The translations under genes and the position numbers were made by a program. This document shows positions 17,210 through 26,542 of a DNA stretch of 64,000 nt, piece after piece. Within the stretch, counting starts at the first letter, position 1; every line of letters starts with the position of its first letter. Under the pieces are notes generated by a model. The model searched no databases and was not told where the DNA came from. It saw only the letters and a program-made list of their open reading frames with translations. The stretch is from Pseudonocardia sp. HH130630-07. GTDB lineage: Bacteria; Actinomycetota; Actinomycetes; Mycobacteriales; Pseudonocardiaceae. Location of the stretch: contig NZ_CP013854.1 in NCBI RefSeq assembly GCF_001698125.1, forward strand, positions 868,001 through 932,000, read 5' to 3'.

Positions 17210-18547
17210 ATGCCCGCATCGTCCGCACGACCGGACCGGCCCGACGGGCCGGTACCCCCCGACGCCGTCACCGACCGGGTCTACCGGAAGGTCGCGCTCC
17301 GGCTCGTCCCGCTGCTGTTCGTCTGTTACGCGGTCTCCTACCTCGACCGGGTCAACGTCGGGTTCGCCCGGCTGCAGATGGACGACGAGCTGTGGTTCTC
17401 CGACGCCGTCTACGGCATCGGCGCCGGGGTCTTCTTCCTCGGCTACATCCTGTTCGAGGTGCCGAGCAACATCGTGCTGCACCGGGTCGGGGCCCGGCGC
17501 TGGATCGCCCGGATCATGGTCAGCTGGGGCCTGGTCTCCGGGCTGATGGCGCTGGCGTCCTCGCCCGCCACGTTCTACCTGCTGAGGTTCCTGCTCGGCG
17601 TCGCCGAGGCCGGCTTCATCCCCGGGATCCTGCTCTACCTGACCTACTGGTTCCCGGCGCACCGCCGCGGCCGGATCACCGCGCTGTTCCTCACCGCGAT
17701 CCCGGTCGCGACGATCGTCGGCGGGCCGGTATCGGGCTGGCTGATGCAGGTCTTCGACGGGCTCGGCGGCCTGCGCGGCTGGCAGTGGATGTTCGTCGTG
17801 GAGGCGGTGCCCGCGGTGCTGCTGGGGCTGGTCGTGCTGCGCCGGCTCGACGACCGGGTCGCCGACGCGCGCTGGCTCGACGACGCGGAGAAGGCCGTCG
17901 TGATCCGCGAGGTCACCGCCGACGACGACGCCAAGTCCGGCGCGCACGCGAGCGTGCGCGCGACGCTGCGCAGCCCGGTGGTCTGGCTGCTCGGCGCGAT
18001 CTACTTCGCGGTGGCGCTGGGCATCTACACGATCAGCTTCTGGCTCCCGACGATCCTCTCCCGCTCCGGCGTGGAGTCGACCGTGGTGGTCGGGCTGCTG
18101 TCGGCGGTGCCGTACCTGGTCGCCGTCGTCGCGATGGTGTGGGTGGCGGCGCACGGCGACCGCACCGGCGAGCGGCGCTGGCACACCGCGGTCCCGTGCG
18201 TGCTCGGCGGGCTCGGGCTCGTCGCCGTCGGGCTCACCGAGTCGACGACGGTGCCGGCCCTGCTGGCACTGACGCTCGCGGCCGCCGCGGTCTCCGCCGC
18301 CCAGGCCGCGTTCTGGAGCCTGCCCGCCGCCCTGCTCAGCGGGGTCGGCGCGGCCGCCGGGATCGCGCTGGTGAACTCGATCGGCAACGTCGCCGGGGCG
18401 GTGAGCACGTCGCTGGTCGGGGTGGTCGCGAACGCCACCGGCAGCACCGCCGCCGGCCTGTACCTGTTCGGGATCGTGCTCGTCGCCGGCGGGGCGCTGG
18501 TCCTGGCGCTGGAGCGCGAGCGGGTGAACGGCGGGCCAGCCCGCTGA
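17210..18547 (+). CDS. MFS transporter, anion:cation symporter (ACS)-like
   Basis: A 445-residue inner-membrane transporter with about 12 membrane segments. The first loop reads SYLDRVNVGFARLQM and the second half starts near AIYFAVALGIYTISFWLP, both usual for the ACS family that imports carboxylates such as hydroxy acids and sugar acids. YLDRVNVG is the ACS variant of the MFS loop signature. Next to the hydroxy-acid catabolic genes and behind a GntR gene, it is the likely uptake system for 2-hydroxyisobutyrate or a similar acid. The ATG at 17210 follows GAGGAG. The frame is open back to 17129, but that would place the operator-like site inside the coding region. Confidence 0.85.
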   Translation: MPASSARPDRPDGPVPPDAVTDRVYRKVALRLVPLLFVCYAVSYLDRVNVGFARLQMDDELWFSDAVYGIGAGVFFLGYILFEVPSNIVLHRVGARRWIARIMVSWGLVSGLMALASSPATFYLLRFLLGVAEAGFIPGILLYLTYWFPAHRRGRITALFLTAIPVATIVGGPVSGWLMQVFDGLGGLRGWQWMFVVEAVPAVLLGLVVLRRLDDRVADARWLDDAEKAVVIREVTADDDAKSGAHASVRATLRSPVVWLLGAIYFAVALGIYTISFWLPTILSRSGVESTVVVGLLSAVPYLVAVVAMVWVAAHGDRTGERRWHTAVPCVLGGLGLVAVGLTESTTVPALLALTLAAAAVSAAQAAFWSLPAALLSGVGAAAGIALVNSIGNVAGAVSTSLVGVVANATGSTAAGLYLFGIVLVAGGALVLALERERVNGGPAR

Positions 18548-18559
18548 GCCGGGCCGGGC

Positions 18560-19735
18560 TCAGGAGCGGCCGGTGCCCGGCGGGACCTCGTCCGGATCGG
18601 CGAACGCCCGGCCCAGCTCCCGGGTCAGGGCCAGCGCCCGGCGCGCCCACTCCGGCGTCGCGCCGGCCAGCCCGCAGGCCGGGGTGGGGACGGCGAGGCG
18701 GGCCAGCCGGTGCCGCTCGAAGCCGAGCCGGTCGGCGAGGTCGTACCCGGCGCGGGCGAGGTCACCGATCGCCGGCTCGCGGGCCGGGGCGGTACCCGGC
18801 AGCAGGCCGAGCAGCAGCGGGGTCCCCTCGTCCCAGGTCTCGCCGATCGCGTCCAGCGCACGTGGTTCCGCGGTGGACCCGGCGAAGGCCGGCCGGGTCG
18901 CGTCGATCCCGACCGCGGCGGCCCCGGCGCCGGCCAGCAGCCGGATCGGCGGCCGGTCGGCACAGCAGTGCACGACGACCGGCACCCCGAGCCCGGCGAT
19001 CAGCTCGCGGAGCAGGTCCTGCGCGTCCGGTGCCCGCACCGCGCGCACCGTCCCGTACCCGGACGCGGTGGGCAGCGACCCGGCGACCACGGCCGGGAGG
19101 ACGGGCTCGTCGAGCTGCACGACGACCCGTGCCCCGGTCCGCGCCGCGACCTCGGCGACGTGCGCCCGCAGCCCCTCGCCCAGGCTCGCGGCGAACTCGC
19201 GGACGGCGCCGTGGTCGGTGAGCACCCGGTGCCCGGCGGCGAGCTCCACCGACGCCGCGAGCGTCCACGGCCCGGTGGCCGAGACCTTGACCCAGCCCGG
19301 GCGGACGTGGTCGGTCGCGTCGTCGAAGGCGTCGAGGTCGGTCGCCATCAGGTCGCGGGCCCGGCGCAGGTCGCGGCCCTGCCGGGCGGTCACCCGCCAC
19401 CCGGTCGGGACGACCTCGACGGCGAGGTCGACGAGCAGCCCGGCGGTGCGGCCGATCATGTCCGCGCCGACGCCGCGCGCGGGCAGCTCCGGCAGCGCCG
19501 GGAACTCCGGCGTCTCCCCGGTGACCAGGGCGGAGGACTCCCGGGGGTCCTCGCCGGGCAGGGACCCGACACCGGTGCCGATCCCCTCCGGCCACAGCTC
19601 GCGCGGTCCCGCCGGGACCTCGGGCCCGGGATCGACGACCTCGATCCGGGGCTCGGGCGGCCGGCTCTCGCCGGGCCGGACGTCGCCGAGACCGGCCGCG
19701 GCGAGTGCGGCGGCCAGCGGATCGTCGGTGCTCAC
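18560..19735 (-). CDS. Cobalamin-independent methionine synthase-like protein (Rv3015c-like)
   Basis: A 391-residue protein related to the catalytic C-terminal half of MetE. The barrel segments GIGTGVGSLPG, VKVSATGPWTLA and VVVQLDEPVLP are present. Candidate zinc ligands are the His/Cys of VVVHCCAD and the Cys of PACGLAG. Full MetE has about 750 residues, so this is the single-barrel form common in actinobacteria, whose methyl donor and acceptor are not established. In M. tuberculosis the homologue Rv3015c lies next to ligA. The GTG at 19735 follows GGGGGAG. A longer frame to 21430 merely overlaps the upstream peptidase gene. Confidence 0.82.
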   Translation of the reverse strand: MSTDDPLAAALAAAGLGDVRPGESRPPEPRIEVVDPGPEVPAGPRELWPEGIGTGVGSLPGEDPRESSALVTGETPEFPALPELPARGVGADMIGRTAGLLVDLAVEVVPTGWRVTARQGRDLRRARDLMATDLDAFDDATDHVRPGWVKVSATGPWTLAASVELAAGHRVLTDHGAVREFAASLGEGLRAHVAEVAARTGARVVVQLDEPVLPAVVAGSLPTASGYGTVRAVRAPDAQDLLRELIAGLGVPVVVHCCADRPPIRLLAGAGAAAVGIDATRPAFAGSTAEPRALDAIGETWDEGTPLLLGLLPGTAPAREPAIGDLARAGYDLADRLGFERHRLARLAVPTPACGLAGATPEWARRALALTRELGRAFADPDEVPPGTGRS

Positions 19736-19791
19736 CGGTCCAGTCTCCCCCGCGGCGGGGTGTCCGGGCGCCCCGGGGTCTGCGCCCCCGG

Positions 19792-21360
19792 CTACGCCCC
19801 GGTGGGCAGGGTGCAGCGGGCGTCGGCGGGCGGCAGCGCCAGGTCGACCAGGTAGTCGGTGGCGATCCGGTCCACGCACGGGCTCAGCCCGATCAGCGCG
19901 GAGCCGTGCTGCGCGCCGTCGACGGTCAGCAGGGTGCCGCCGAGGACCCGGGCCATGCTGATGCCGCCCTGGTGCGGGGTGGCCGGGTCGCCGGTGACCG
20001 AGGTGACCAGGACGGGTGGCACGTCGACGTCGCCGGTGATGAACGGGCCGGTCCGGCTCGGCGGCTCCGGCCAGGCGGCGCACTCGTGCTGGGTCTCGGT
20101 GACCGGTCGGCCGTCGTCCATCATCGGGGCCGCCGCCCGGACCTGCTGCAACAGGTCCGCCTGCTCGGCGGGCGTGCGCCGGGGCCAGTCCATGCACCGG
20201 ATCGCGCGGAAGGACTCGATGAGGCCGCCGTAGTGGCCGTCGGGCCCGCGCTGGGCGTAGATGTCGTGCAGGGCCAGCAGACCGTCGCCGCGGCCGGCCG
20301 CGGCGTCCCGCAGTCCCTGCACGACGGCCGGCCACAGGAACTCGGCGTACATCCCGGAGAACACCCCGGTCACCGCGTCCTCGTAGCTGAGGCCGCGCCC
20401 GTCGGCGGTCGGCAGGGGCTCGTCCTGCAACGGTCGCAGCAGCGCGTGGTACGCCTCGACCGCCCGGGCCGGGTCGGTGCCCAGCGGGCAGTCGGGCGCG
20501 CCCGTGCACTGCGCGACCATGCCGTCGAACGCCCCCTGGATCCCCTTCGCCTGGGACACCGTGAACTCGACCGGGGACAGCTCGGGATCGACGGCGCCGT
20601 CGAGCAGCATGGCCCGGACCCGGTCCGGGAACGTCTCGGCGTACACCGCTCCGAGCTCGGTGCCGTAGCTGTAGCCGAGGAAGGACAGCTGCTCGTCGCC
20701 GAGCACGGCACGCAGCACGTCCATGTCCTGCACGGTCTCCCGGGTACCGATGTGGGCCAGCGCCTGCGCGCCACCGGCACTGTCGGCGCAGCGCTCCGCG
20801 ATCGCCCCGGCGGCCCGTTCGTCGGGCACGTCCTCGGGCACGAGGGTGCCGTTGAAGCCCTCGTCGCGGTCGTCCTCGGCGTCGGTGAAGCAGTCCACCC
20901 GCGGGGTCGTGGCGCCCACGCCCCGCGGGTCGAACCCGATGACGTCGAACCGCTCCCCGATCGGCGTCCCGTCCCAGGCCGGGCCCGACGTGGCGACGTG
21001 GTTCATCCCCGAACCGCCGGGACCGCCCGGGTTGACGACCAGCGAACCGATCCGCTCGCCCCGTGCCTTCATCCGCAGCAGCGCGACCTGCGCCCGCGGA
21101 CCGTCGGGGTCGGCGTAGTCCAGCGGGACCTCGACGCGGGCGCAGTCGAACCGGTCGTTCGCGAACGCCGCCCGGCCGGCGGGGTCCGTCGCGTACGGGG
21201 CGCACGGTCCGAAGGCGACCTGCTGGTCGTGGAACCGCGTCAGGTCGGGTGCCGGCGCGTCCGGTGCCGCTGCCGGTCCCGGCTGGCCGCACGCGGCCGC
21301 CACCAGGAGGACCGGCAGCGCCGTCGCGGCGAGTGCGGTCCGGATACGTCGTCGTTGCAT
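19792..21360 (-). CDS. Secreted tripeptidyl-aminopeptidase-like alpha/beta hydrolase lipoprotein
   Basis: A 522-residue exported hydrolase. It starts with a positively charged, hydrophobic signal ending in the lipobox LVAAACG (Cys at about 24), so it is probably anchored on the outer face of the membrane. The catalytic triad is visible: Ser in GYSYGTELG, Asp in VTGDPATP and His in DGAQHG near the C-terminus. NPGGPGGSG forms the oxyanion loop. These features fit the SlpD/E and tripeptidyl aminopeptidase family, which removes tripeptides from exported proteins. The ATG at 21360 has no clear ribosome site within 12 bases. A hairpin at 21417-21441 separates it from the upstream genes. Confidence 0.88.
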   Translation of the reverse strand: MQRRRIRTALAATALPVLLVAAACGQPGPAAAPDAPAPDLTRFHDQQVAFGPCAPYATDPAGRAAFANDRFDCARVEVPLDYADPDGPRAQVALLRMKARGERIGSLVVNPGGPGGSGMNHVATSGPAWDGTPIGERFDVIGFDPRGVGATTPRVDCFTDAEDDRDEGFNGTLVPEDVPDERAAGAIAERCADSAGGAQALAHIGTRETVQDMDVLRAVLGDEQLSFLGYSYGTELGAVYAETFPDRVRAMLLDGAVDPELSPVEFTVSQAKGIQGAFDGMVAQCTGAPDCPLGTDPARAVEAYHALLRPLQDEPLPTADGRGLSYEDAVTGVFSGMYAEFLWPAVVQGLRDAAAGRGDGLLALHDIYAQRGPDGHYGGLIESFRAIRCMDWPRRTPAEQADLLQQVRAAAPMMDDGRPVTETQHECAAWPEPPSRTGPFITGDVDVPPVLVTSVTGDPATPHQGGISMARVLGGTLLTVDGAQHGSALIGLSPCVDRIATDYLVDLALPPADARCTLPTGA

Positions 21361-21416
21361 GGTCGCTCTTCCCCCGGGACGGACGCGGACGCCCGATGCG
21401 CCGCTGCGGTACCGGC

Positions 21417-21441
21417 GGGCGGGGACGCACGGTCCCCGCCC
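21417..21441. terminator. GC hairpin downstream of the F420-type reductase gene
   Basis: Perfect 10-bp arms (GGGCGGGGAC at 21417-21426 and its complement at 21432-21441) with a 5-nt loop, in the 250-bp gap between two minus-strand genes. It likely ends the cysteine desulfurase-mnmA transcript. It could instead lie in the peptidase 5' leader. Nothing else is evident in this gap. Confidence 0.5.
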
Positions 21442-21610
21442 GGGCCGGGCCCGGTGGACGAAACTAGGACCTCCGCCGGGCCCCGCGGATCACCCGGCGG
21501 GCTGGAACGGATCGACCGAAGGAGGAGTACCGGGCGCAGCCCGGCGGAGCGCGGCACCCCCGGCGCTCCGACTTCGGTCGGCCGGATGACCCGGGCCGTG
21601 CCCCGGGCGC

Positions 21611-22066
21611 TCAGGACCGGGCCGTCACCTCGAAGACCGGGTGCCGGTGGGCGGCCGCGGTGATCTCCTCGTCCGAGGCCGTGTCGGACAGGCCGGGGAA
21701 CAGCAGCCCCGCGGACCGGCCGAGGCCGCGCAGGTAGCTCCGCAGCACCGGGACCGCACCGGCCCGGTCGAGCTCCACGGCCCGGATGCGCTCGGGCCCG
21801 CCGCCGGAGCGCAGCTCGGCGGCCCCGCCGGACGCGCGCAGGTTGCGCACCCAGTCGGTGTCACCGCGCGGGGAGACCAGGCAGCGACGGCCGTCGGCGG
21901 TGAACGGGGTGAGCGGGACGCTGCGGATCTCGCCGCTCACGCGTCCCGCGACGGCGAGCACCACCGTGCCGCCCGGCAGCACCCCGCGGGTCGCGAGCGC
22001 GCCGACCAGCGGGTTGAGGATCCGGCGGCTGAACACGCCGGGCGGACGGTAGGGGCGGTCGCTCAT
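21611..22066 (-). CDS. Deazaflavin (F420)-dependent nitroreductase-family protein
   Basis: A 151-residue protein of the Ddn split-barrel family, which uses reduced cofactor F420 to reduce quinones or nitro compounds in actinobacteria. The family pattern is clear: VLAVAGRVSGEIRSVPLTPF, then GRRCLVSPRGDTDWVRNLRASG, and the C-terminal PVFEVTA. The acceptor for this paralogue is unknown. The ATG at 22066 starts MSDRPYRPPGVF. The gene follows mnmA on the same strand with a 50-bp gap. A membrane role is possible because Ddn proteins associate with the membrane through their N-terminus. Confidence 0.8.
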   Translation of the reverse strand: MSDRPYRPPGVFSRRILNPLVGALATRGVLPGGTVVLAVAGRVSGEIRSVPLTPFTADGRRCLVSPRGDTDWVRNLRASGGAAELRSGGGPERIRAVELDRAGAVPVLRSYLRGLGRSAGLLFPGLSDTASDEEITAAAHRHPVFEVTARS

Positions 22067-22116
22067 GGCGACACCCTGCCACCGTCCGGGCAGGACCGCC
22101 GGGCCGCCGGGTGCGG

Positions 22117-23199
22117 TCAGGCGGTCGCGGTGATCGTCGCCGAACCGAGCACGACGTCGCCGTCGCCGTCGGGCCGGTAGAAGGCGACGGCCTGGCCGGG
22201 TGCGACACCGCGCAGCGGCTCGGACAGGGCCACGGTGACCCCGTCCGGGACGGGGGTGACCTCGGCGGGTGCGGTGCCGCCGTGCGCGCGGACCTGGACC
22301 GTGCAGCCGAACGGGCCGTCCGGGACGGCCCCGGAGGTCCAGACCGGGGTCCGTGCGGTGATCCGCGCGACGTCGAGCGCGGCCTCCGGGCCGACCCGTA
22401 CGGTGCCGCTGACCGGCTCGATGCCCAGCACGTAGCGGGGACGCCCGTCGGCCGCGGGGCGGCCGATCCCGAGGCCCTTGCGCTGCCCGACGGTGAACCC
22501 GTGCACGCCGTCGTGGCGGCCGAGGGTCTCCCCGGTCGCGGCGTCGACGAGGTCGCCGGGGCGCCTGCCGAGCCGCTCGCCCAGGAAGCCCTGGGTGTCA
22601 CCGGTCGGGATGAAGCAGATATCGTGGCTGTCGGGCTTGCCGGCGACCCGCAGCCCGAGCCGCTCGGCCTCGGCGCGGATCTGCGGCTTGGGCGTGTCCC
22701 CGACCGGGAACAGGGCGTGCCGCAGCTGGTCGGCACGCAGCACGGCGAGCACGTAGGACTGGTCCTTGCCGTCGTCGACCGCGCGCCGCAGGGTCGGCAC
22801 AGCGGGATCGAGCCGGGCGTAGTGACCGGTGCAGACGGCGTCGAACCCGAGGGCGAGCGCCTTGTCCAGCACCGCCGCGAACTTGATCTTCTCGTTGCAG
22901 CGCAGGCACGGGTTCGGCGTCTCGCCGGCCGCGTAGGCCGCGACGAAGTCGTCGACGACGTCCCGGGTGAACTCCTCGGACAGGTCCCACACGTAGTACG
23001 GGATGCCGAGCACGTCGGCGGCGCGGGCGGCGTCCGCCGAGTCCTCCTTGGAGCAGCAGCCGCGCGAGCCCGAACGCATCGCGTCCCGGGTACGCGACAG
23101 CGCCAGGTGCACGCCGACGACGTCGTGCCCGGCGGCGACGGCCCGGGCGGCCGCGACCGCCGAGTCGACTCCGCCGCTCATCGCGGCGAGGACCCGCAT
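22117..23199 (-). CDS. mnmA: tRNA-specific 2-thiouridylase MnmA
   Basis: Adds sulfur to C2 of the wobble uridine in tRNA-Lys, -Glu and -Gln. The 360 residues start with the ATP-pyrophosphatase loop [12 protein letters not shown]. Candidate catalytic cysteines lie in [12 protein letters not shown] and SHDICFIP, which carry sulfur as a persulfide. GHYARL, KDQSYVL and the C-terminal barrel follow the family. The upstream cysteine desulfurase gene ends only four bases before, so the sulfur donor and the thiolase are co-expressed, as in mycobacteria (Rv3025c-Rv3024c). The ATG at 23199 is the only sensible start. Confidence 0.96.
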   Translation of the reverse strand: MRVLAAMSGGVDSAVAAARAVAAGHDVVGVHLALSRTRDAMRSGSRGCCSKEDSADAARAADVLGIPYYVWDLSEEFTRDVVDDFVAAYAAGETPNPCLRCNEKIKFAAVLDKALALGFDAVCTGHYARLDPAVPTLRRAVDDGKDQSYVLAVLRADQLRHALFPVGDTPKPQIRAEAERLGLRVAGKPDSHDICFIPTGDTQGFLGERLGRRPGDLVDAATGETLGRHDGVHGFTVGQRKGLGIGRPAADGRPRYVLGIEPVSGTVRVGPEAALDVARITARTPVWTSGAVPDGPFGCTVQVRAHGGTAPAEVTPVPDGVTVALSEPLRGVAPGQAVAFYRPDGDGDVVLGSATITATA

Positions 23200-23203
23200 G
23201 CGA

Positions 23204-24409
23204 TCAGCCCGTCACCGCGGCCGGGGCACGACCGGCCCGGCGCGCGCGTTCGACGACCGAGCCGATCGCGTCGGTCAGTGCGGACACGTCGGCCCGGGTG
23301 CTGGTGTGACCGAGGGAGAACCGCAGCGAGCCGCGGGCGAGCCGCTCGTCGGCCCCCATCGCGAGCAGCACGTGGCTGGGCTGGGCGACCCCCGCGGTGC
23401 ACGCGGACCCGGTGGAGCAGTCGATCCCGTGCGCGTCGAGCAGCATCAGCAGGCTGTCGCCCTCACAGCCCGGGAACGCCAGGTGCGCGTTGCCCGGCAG
23501 CCGGCCCGGGCCGCCGTCGATCCGGGCGTCGAGCGCGTCGCCGCTGAGGACCGCCTCGGGCACCGTGGCCCGCACGGCGGTCACCAGCTCGTCGCGCAGC
23601 GCGGCCAGCTCGGTGCGCCGCCGGGGCGCCGAGGCGACCGACTCGGCGACGGCGGTGGCCAGCCCGACCAGGGACGGGACGTCGAGGGTCCCGGACCGGA
23701 CGTCGCGCTCCTGGCCGCCGCCGTGCAGCAGCGGGGTGCAGGCGACGTCCCGGCCGAGCAGCAGGGCCCCGGCGCCGTAGGGGCCGCCGAGCTTGTGCCC
23801 GGTGAGGGTCAGCGCGTCGGCGCCGGACGCGGCGAAGTCGACGTCGAGGATCCCGACCGCCTGCACCGCGTCGGTGTGGAACGGGACGCCGTACTCGTGC
23901 GCCACCGCGGCGAGCTCGCGCACCGGGTTCACCGTGCCGACCTCGTTGTTCGCCCACATCACCGAGACGAGCGCGGTGCCGCCCGGGTCCTCGGCGATCG
24001 CGGCCCGCAGCACCTCGGGCCGGATCCGGCCCGCGCCGTCGACCTCCAGCAGCCGCAGTCGGGCGCCCTCGTGCTCGGCCAGCCACTCGGCGGCGTCGAT
24101 CACGGCGTGGTGCTCGGCCGCCGAGACCAGGACCCGGTCGCGGCGCGGGTCCGCGGCGCGGCGGGCCCAGTACAGGCCCTTGACCGCGAGGTTGTCGCTC
24201 TCGGTCCCGCCGGTGGTGAACACGACCTCGGACGGGCGCGCACCGACCGCCTCCGCGATCTGCTCGCGGCCCTGTTCGACCTCGCGCCGGGCCCGGCGGC
24301 CCGACGAGTGCAGCGACGACGCGTTGCCGGTGCGGCCGAGCGCGTCGCTCATGGCGGCGACGGCGGCGGGCAGCATCGGTGTGGTCGCCGCGTGGTCCAG
24401 GTACGTCAT
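23204..24409 (-). CDS. Cysteine desulfurase (IscS type)
   Basis: A 401-residue PLP enzyme that takes sulfur from cysteine and passes it as a persulfide to acceptors such as MnmA or Fe-S scaffolds. It begins [11 protein letters not shown]. The PLP lysine sits in [13 protein letters not shown], and the active cysteine in the mobile loop [18 protein letters not shown]. The short loop and SACTAG place it with NifS/IscS rather than SufS. The ATG at 24409 lies 8 bp behind TACCCT. It is the first gene of the desulfurase-mnmA unit. The longer frame to 24889 is not supported. Confidence 0.95.
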   Translation of the reverse strand: MTYLDHAATTPMLPAAVAAMSDALGRTGNASSLHSSGRRARREVEQGREQIAEAVGARPSEVVFTTGGTESDNLAVKGLYWARRAADPRRDRVLVSAAEHHAVIDAAEWLAEHEGARLRLLEVDGAGRIRPEVLRAAIAEDPGGTALVSVMWANNEVGTVNPVRELAAVAHEYGVPFHTDAVQAVGILDVDFAASGADALTLTGHKLGGPYGAGALLLGRDVACTPLLHGGGQERDVRSGTLDVPSLVGLATAVAESVASAPRRRTELAALRDELVTAVRATVPEAVLSGDALDARIDGGPGRLPGNAHLAFPGCEGDSLLMLLDAHGIDCSTGSACTAGVAQPSHVLLAMGADERLARGSLRFSLGHTSTRADVSALTDAIGSVVERARRAGRAPAAVTG

Positions 24410-24417
24410 CGGCGTCC

Positions 24418-24423
24418 AGGGTA
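24418..24423 (-). promoter_or_regulatory. -10 hexamer TACCCT of the cysteine desulfurase gene
   Basis: On the minus strand TACCCT ends 8 bp before the ATG at 24409, with no ribosome site between. Likely a leaderless transcript. Confidence 0.5.
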
Positions 24424-24467
24424 ATCCCGTCGTGGACGACCGTCTCGCTCGCCCGGCACCGGGCGTG

Positions 24468-25532
24468 CTACCGGCCGCGGCGCACCCGCTCCCCGGCCCG
24501 GACGGCGAGCGCCCGCCGGTCGTCGTCCCCGGGTTCGAGCAGCTCCCCCACCACGACCTCGCAGACGAGCCCGGACATCCGCAGGACCCGCCCGACGGCG
24601 TCGCCGAGGGTCTGCTCGCCGACGAACGCGGCGGCCGTCGTCGGGCGGCCGTCCGCGGTCGTGACCGTGACCGTGACCGGGCGGACCGGCACCCCGGCGT
24701 CGAGCGCGGCCTGGAACGGCGCCCGCCGGTAGTCCCCGCGGACCGCGCCGCACCAGGTCGTCGCCTCCGGGAACACCCCGACCACCGTCCCGCCGCGCAG
24801 CGCGGCCGCGGTGGCCGCGACCGTGCCGGGCAGCCGGGACAGCCCCTCGCGGTCCACGAACAGGGTCCCGGTCCGCGCGGCCAGGGCACCGATCACCGGC
24901 CAGTCCCGGACCTCCCGCTTGGCGAGCATGGTGACCGGGCCGATCGCGCCCAGCGCCGGGACGTCGACCCAGGACGTGTGGTCGGCGACGACCAGCACGC
25001 CCCGCCCGTCGTCCGGGCGCAGCGGGCCGCCCCGCACGACCAGCCGGATGCCTGCCGCGGCCAGCACCGCCCGGTGCAGTGCCCGCAGCACCGGGCCCAG
25101 CACCCGGGCACCGAGCAGCGCGGCGACCGGGACCAGCAGCACCGCCGTCACGAGGACGGCCAGCAGCAGCGCGGTACGGCACAGCGGACGCAGCGGGCCG
25201 GTCGCGGCGGGCGGGGGCAGGCACTCCGCCGGGGTGCACGGCGACCACGCGGCCCACGGGCCACCGGGGCGACGCCCGGCCGGCGGTCCGGCCGGGTGGG
25301 TCGGGTGCGCGGGGTGCACCGGGGCTCCGGGGTGCACGGGGGCTCCGGGGTGCACCGGGGCCGCCGGACGGGCCGGATCCGCCGGGCGGGCCAGGGTGCG
25401 CGGGTGTGCCGGATCCGCCGGGCGGGCCGGGTGTCGGGCGCCTGCCGGTGTGGGCGGGCGCAGGGCGGTGCGGGCCGGGGTGGTCGGCGGGTGCACGGCC
25501 GGGTCCGGCCCCGGCGCGGCCGCGAGCGTCAT
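24468..25532 (-). CDS. 1-acylglycerol-3-phosphate-type acyltransferase (OlsA-like) with Pro/Ala/His-rich N-terminus
   Basis: A 354-residue membrane acyltransferase of the PlsC family. The HX4D motif is [12 protein letters not shown]. The acceptor-binding block reads [14 protein letters not shown], and a hydrophobic helix ([21 protein letters not shown]) precedes the catalytic domain. The first 110 or so residues are unusual, rich in Pro, Ala and His, with three VHPGAP-type repeats. The ATG at 25532 overlaps the stop of the upstream GNAT gene by four bases (ATGA). This OlsB-then-OlsA order is that of ornithine-lipid synthesis, where OlsA adds the second acyl chain to lyso-ornithine lipid. A phospholipid-making role is the alternative. 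M. tuberculosis has a similar pair, Rv3027c-Rv3026c. Confidence 0.75.
   Translation of the reverse strand: MTLAAAPGPDPAVHPPTTPARTALRPPTPAGARHPARPADPAHPRTLARPADPARPAAPVHPGAPVHPGAPVHPAHPTHPAGPPAGRRPGGPWAAWSPCTPAECLPPPAATGPLRPLCRTALLLAVLVTAVLLVPVAALLGARVLGPVLRALHRAVLAAAGIRLVVRGGPLRPDDGRGVLVVADHTSWVDVPALGAIGPVTMLAKREVRDWPVIGALAARTGTLFVDREGLSRLPGTVAATAAALRGGTVVGVFPEATTWCGAVRGDYRRAPFQAALDAGVPVRPVTVTVTTADGRPTTAAAFVGEQTLGDAVGRVLRMSGLVCEVVVGELLEPGDDDRRALAVRAGERVRRGR
25311..25364. repeat. 18-bp minisatellite in the acyltransferase gene
   Basis: Three tandem 18-bp units, GGGGTGCACCGGGGCTCC and variants, encode the VHPGAP repeats of the acyltransferase N-terminus. Less regular Pro/Ala-rich coding sequence continues to about 25460. 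Confidence 0.75.
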
Positions 25533-26305
25533 GCCGTCCCCCCGGCCGCGGCCGGCTCGCCGAGGAAGAAGCGCAGGTAGCGCCGGTCGATGTGGTCCAT
25601 CCCGAGCAGCACCGGGAAGTCCGCCACCCCGAAGTCCGGGTCGTGCGCGGGCGGCCCGCACACCCACGTCCCCAGCCGCAGGTAGCCGCGCAGCAGCGGC
25701 GGGACGGTCGTCGCACGGTGCGGGGGCGCCCCGTCGGGGTCCCAGCCGCGCCACGGCGTCGTGCGGTACTGCGGCGGGGCGAGGTGCCTCGCCCGGACCG
25801 TGTCCCAGACGCCTGCGGCCTGCATCCCGCCGTCGGCCAGCGGGACGCTCGCGCACCCGACGAGCCAGCGGTGCCCGGTCAGCAGCATGTACCGGGCGAG
25901 CCCGGCCCACACCAGCCCCACCACGGCGCCGCCGCGGTGGTCGGGGTGCACGCACGAGCGGCCGGTCTCCACCAGCGAGTCGCGCAGCGGGTCGAGCGCG
26001 GAGAGGTCGAACTCGTCGTCGGCGTAGAGCCCGCCCGCCGCGCGGGCGCGCTGCGGCGGGAGCATCCGGTAGGTCCCGACGATCGCCCCGGTGGCGTCCT
26101 CGCGGACGACGAGATGGTCGCAGAACCCGTCGAACCGGTCGACGTCGCGACCGGATTCCGGGGTGTCGAGGCGGGCGCCGAGCTCCTCGGCGAACACCCG
26201 GTACCGCAGCGCCTGCGCGGCGGCGACGTCGTCGGCGTCGGTCGTGAGCAGCAGGGAGTACCGCCGGGCCGCGGCCTCCGGGGTCGAGACGATCACCTGG
26301 GTCAC
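25529..26305 (-). CDS. OlsB-like GNAT acyltransferase
   Basis: A 258-residue GNAT-fold enzyme of the OlsB / hemolysin-like group. It shows [15 protein letters not shown] at the front, the group-typical [29 protein letters not shown] (acyl-donor loop) and LVGCAS. OlsB transfers a 3-hydroxyacyl chain from ACP to ornithine to make lyso-ornithine lipid. The four-base overlap with the PlsC-type gene behind it fits an ornithine-lipid operon. The GTG at 26305 opens [20 protein letters not shown]. The frame is open further upstream but without protein-like sequence. Another acyl-amino-acid product remains possible. Confidence 0.75.
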   Translation of the reverse strand: MTQVIVSTPEAAARRYSLLLTTDADDVAAAQALRYRVFAEELGARLDTPESGRDVDRFDGFCDHLVVREDATGAIVGTYRMLPPQRARAAGGLYADDEFDLSALDPLRDSLVETGRSCVHPDHRGGAVVGLVWAGLARYMLLTGHRWLVGCASVPLADGGMQAAGVWDTVRARHLAPPQYRTTPWRGWDPDGAPPHRATTVPPLLRGYLRLGTWVCGPPAHDPDFGVADFPVLLGMDHIDRRYLRFFLGEPAAAGGTA

Positions 26306-26485
26306 GCGGGTGTTCGTACCGGCCGCGCACGACGCCCGGACGGTTCCGCGCCGACACGGCGGTGGCGCCGACGTGAACGGACACCGACACCCGGCCGGGC
26401 CTGTCGCGACGGTGTCGCCGAGGGGTCGCCGAGGAGGCGCCGCAGGGTCGCCGCAGGCAGGAGCAGGTGAACTCGGCGCGACACG

Positions 26486-26522
26486 CGACGACGCCCCGGT
26501 GCTCGGCACCGGGGCGTCGTCG
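26486..26522. terminator. Strong hairpin after etfBA
   Basis: Perfect 17-bp arms (26486-26502 and 26506-26522) with a TCG loop, starting 21 bp downstream of the etfA stop on the minus strand. This is the clear terminator of the etfBA transcript. The rest of the 26306-26542 gap shows nothing recognisable. Confidence 0.75.
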
Positions 26523-26542
26523 ACGGGGACGGGGCGCGGGGA

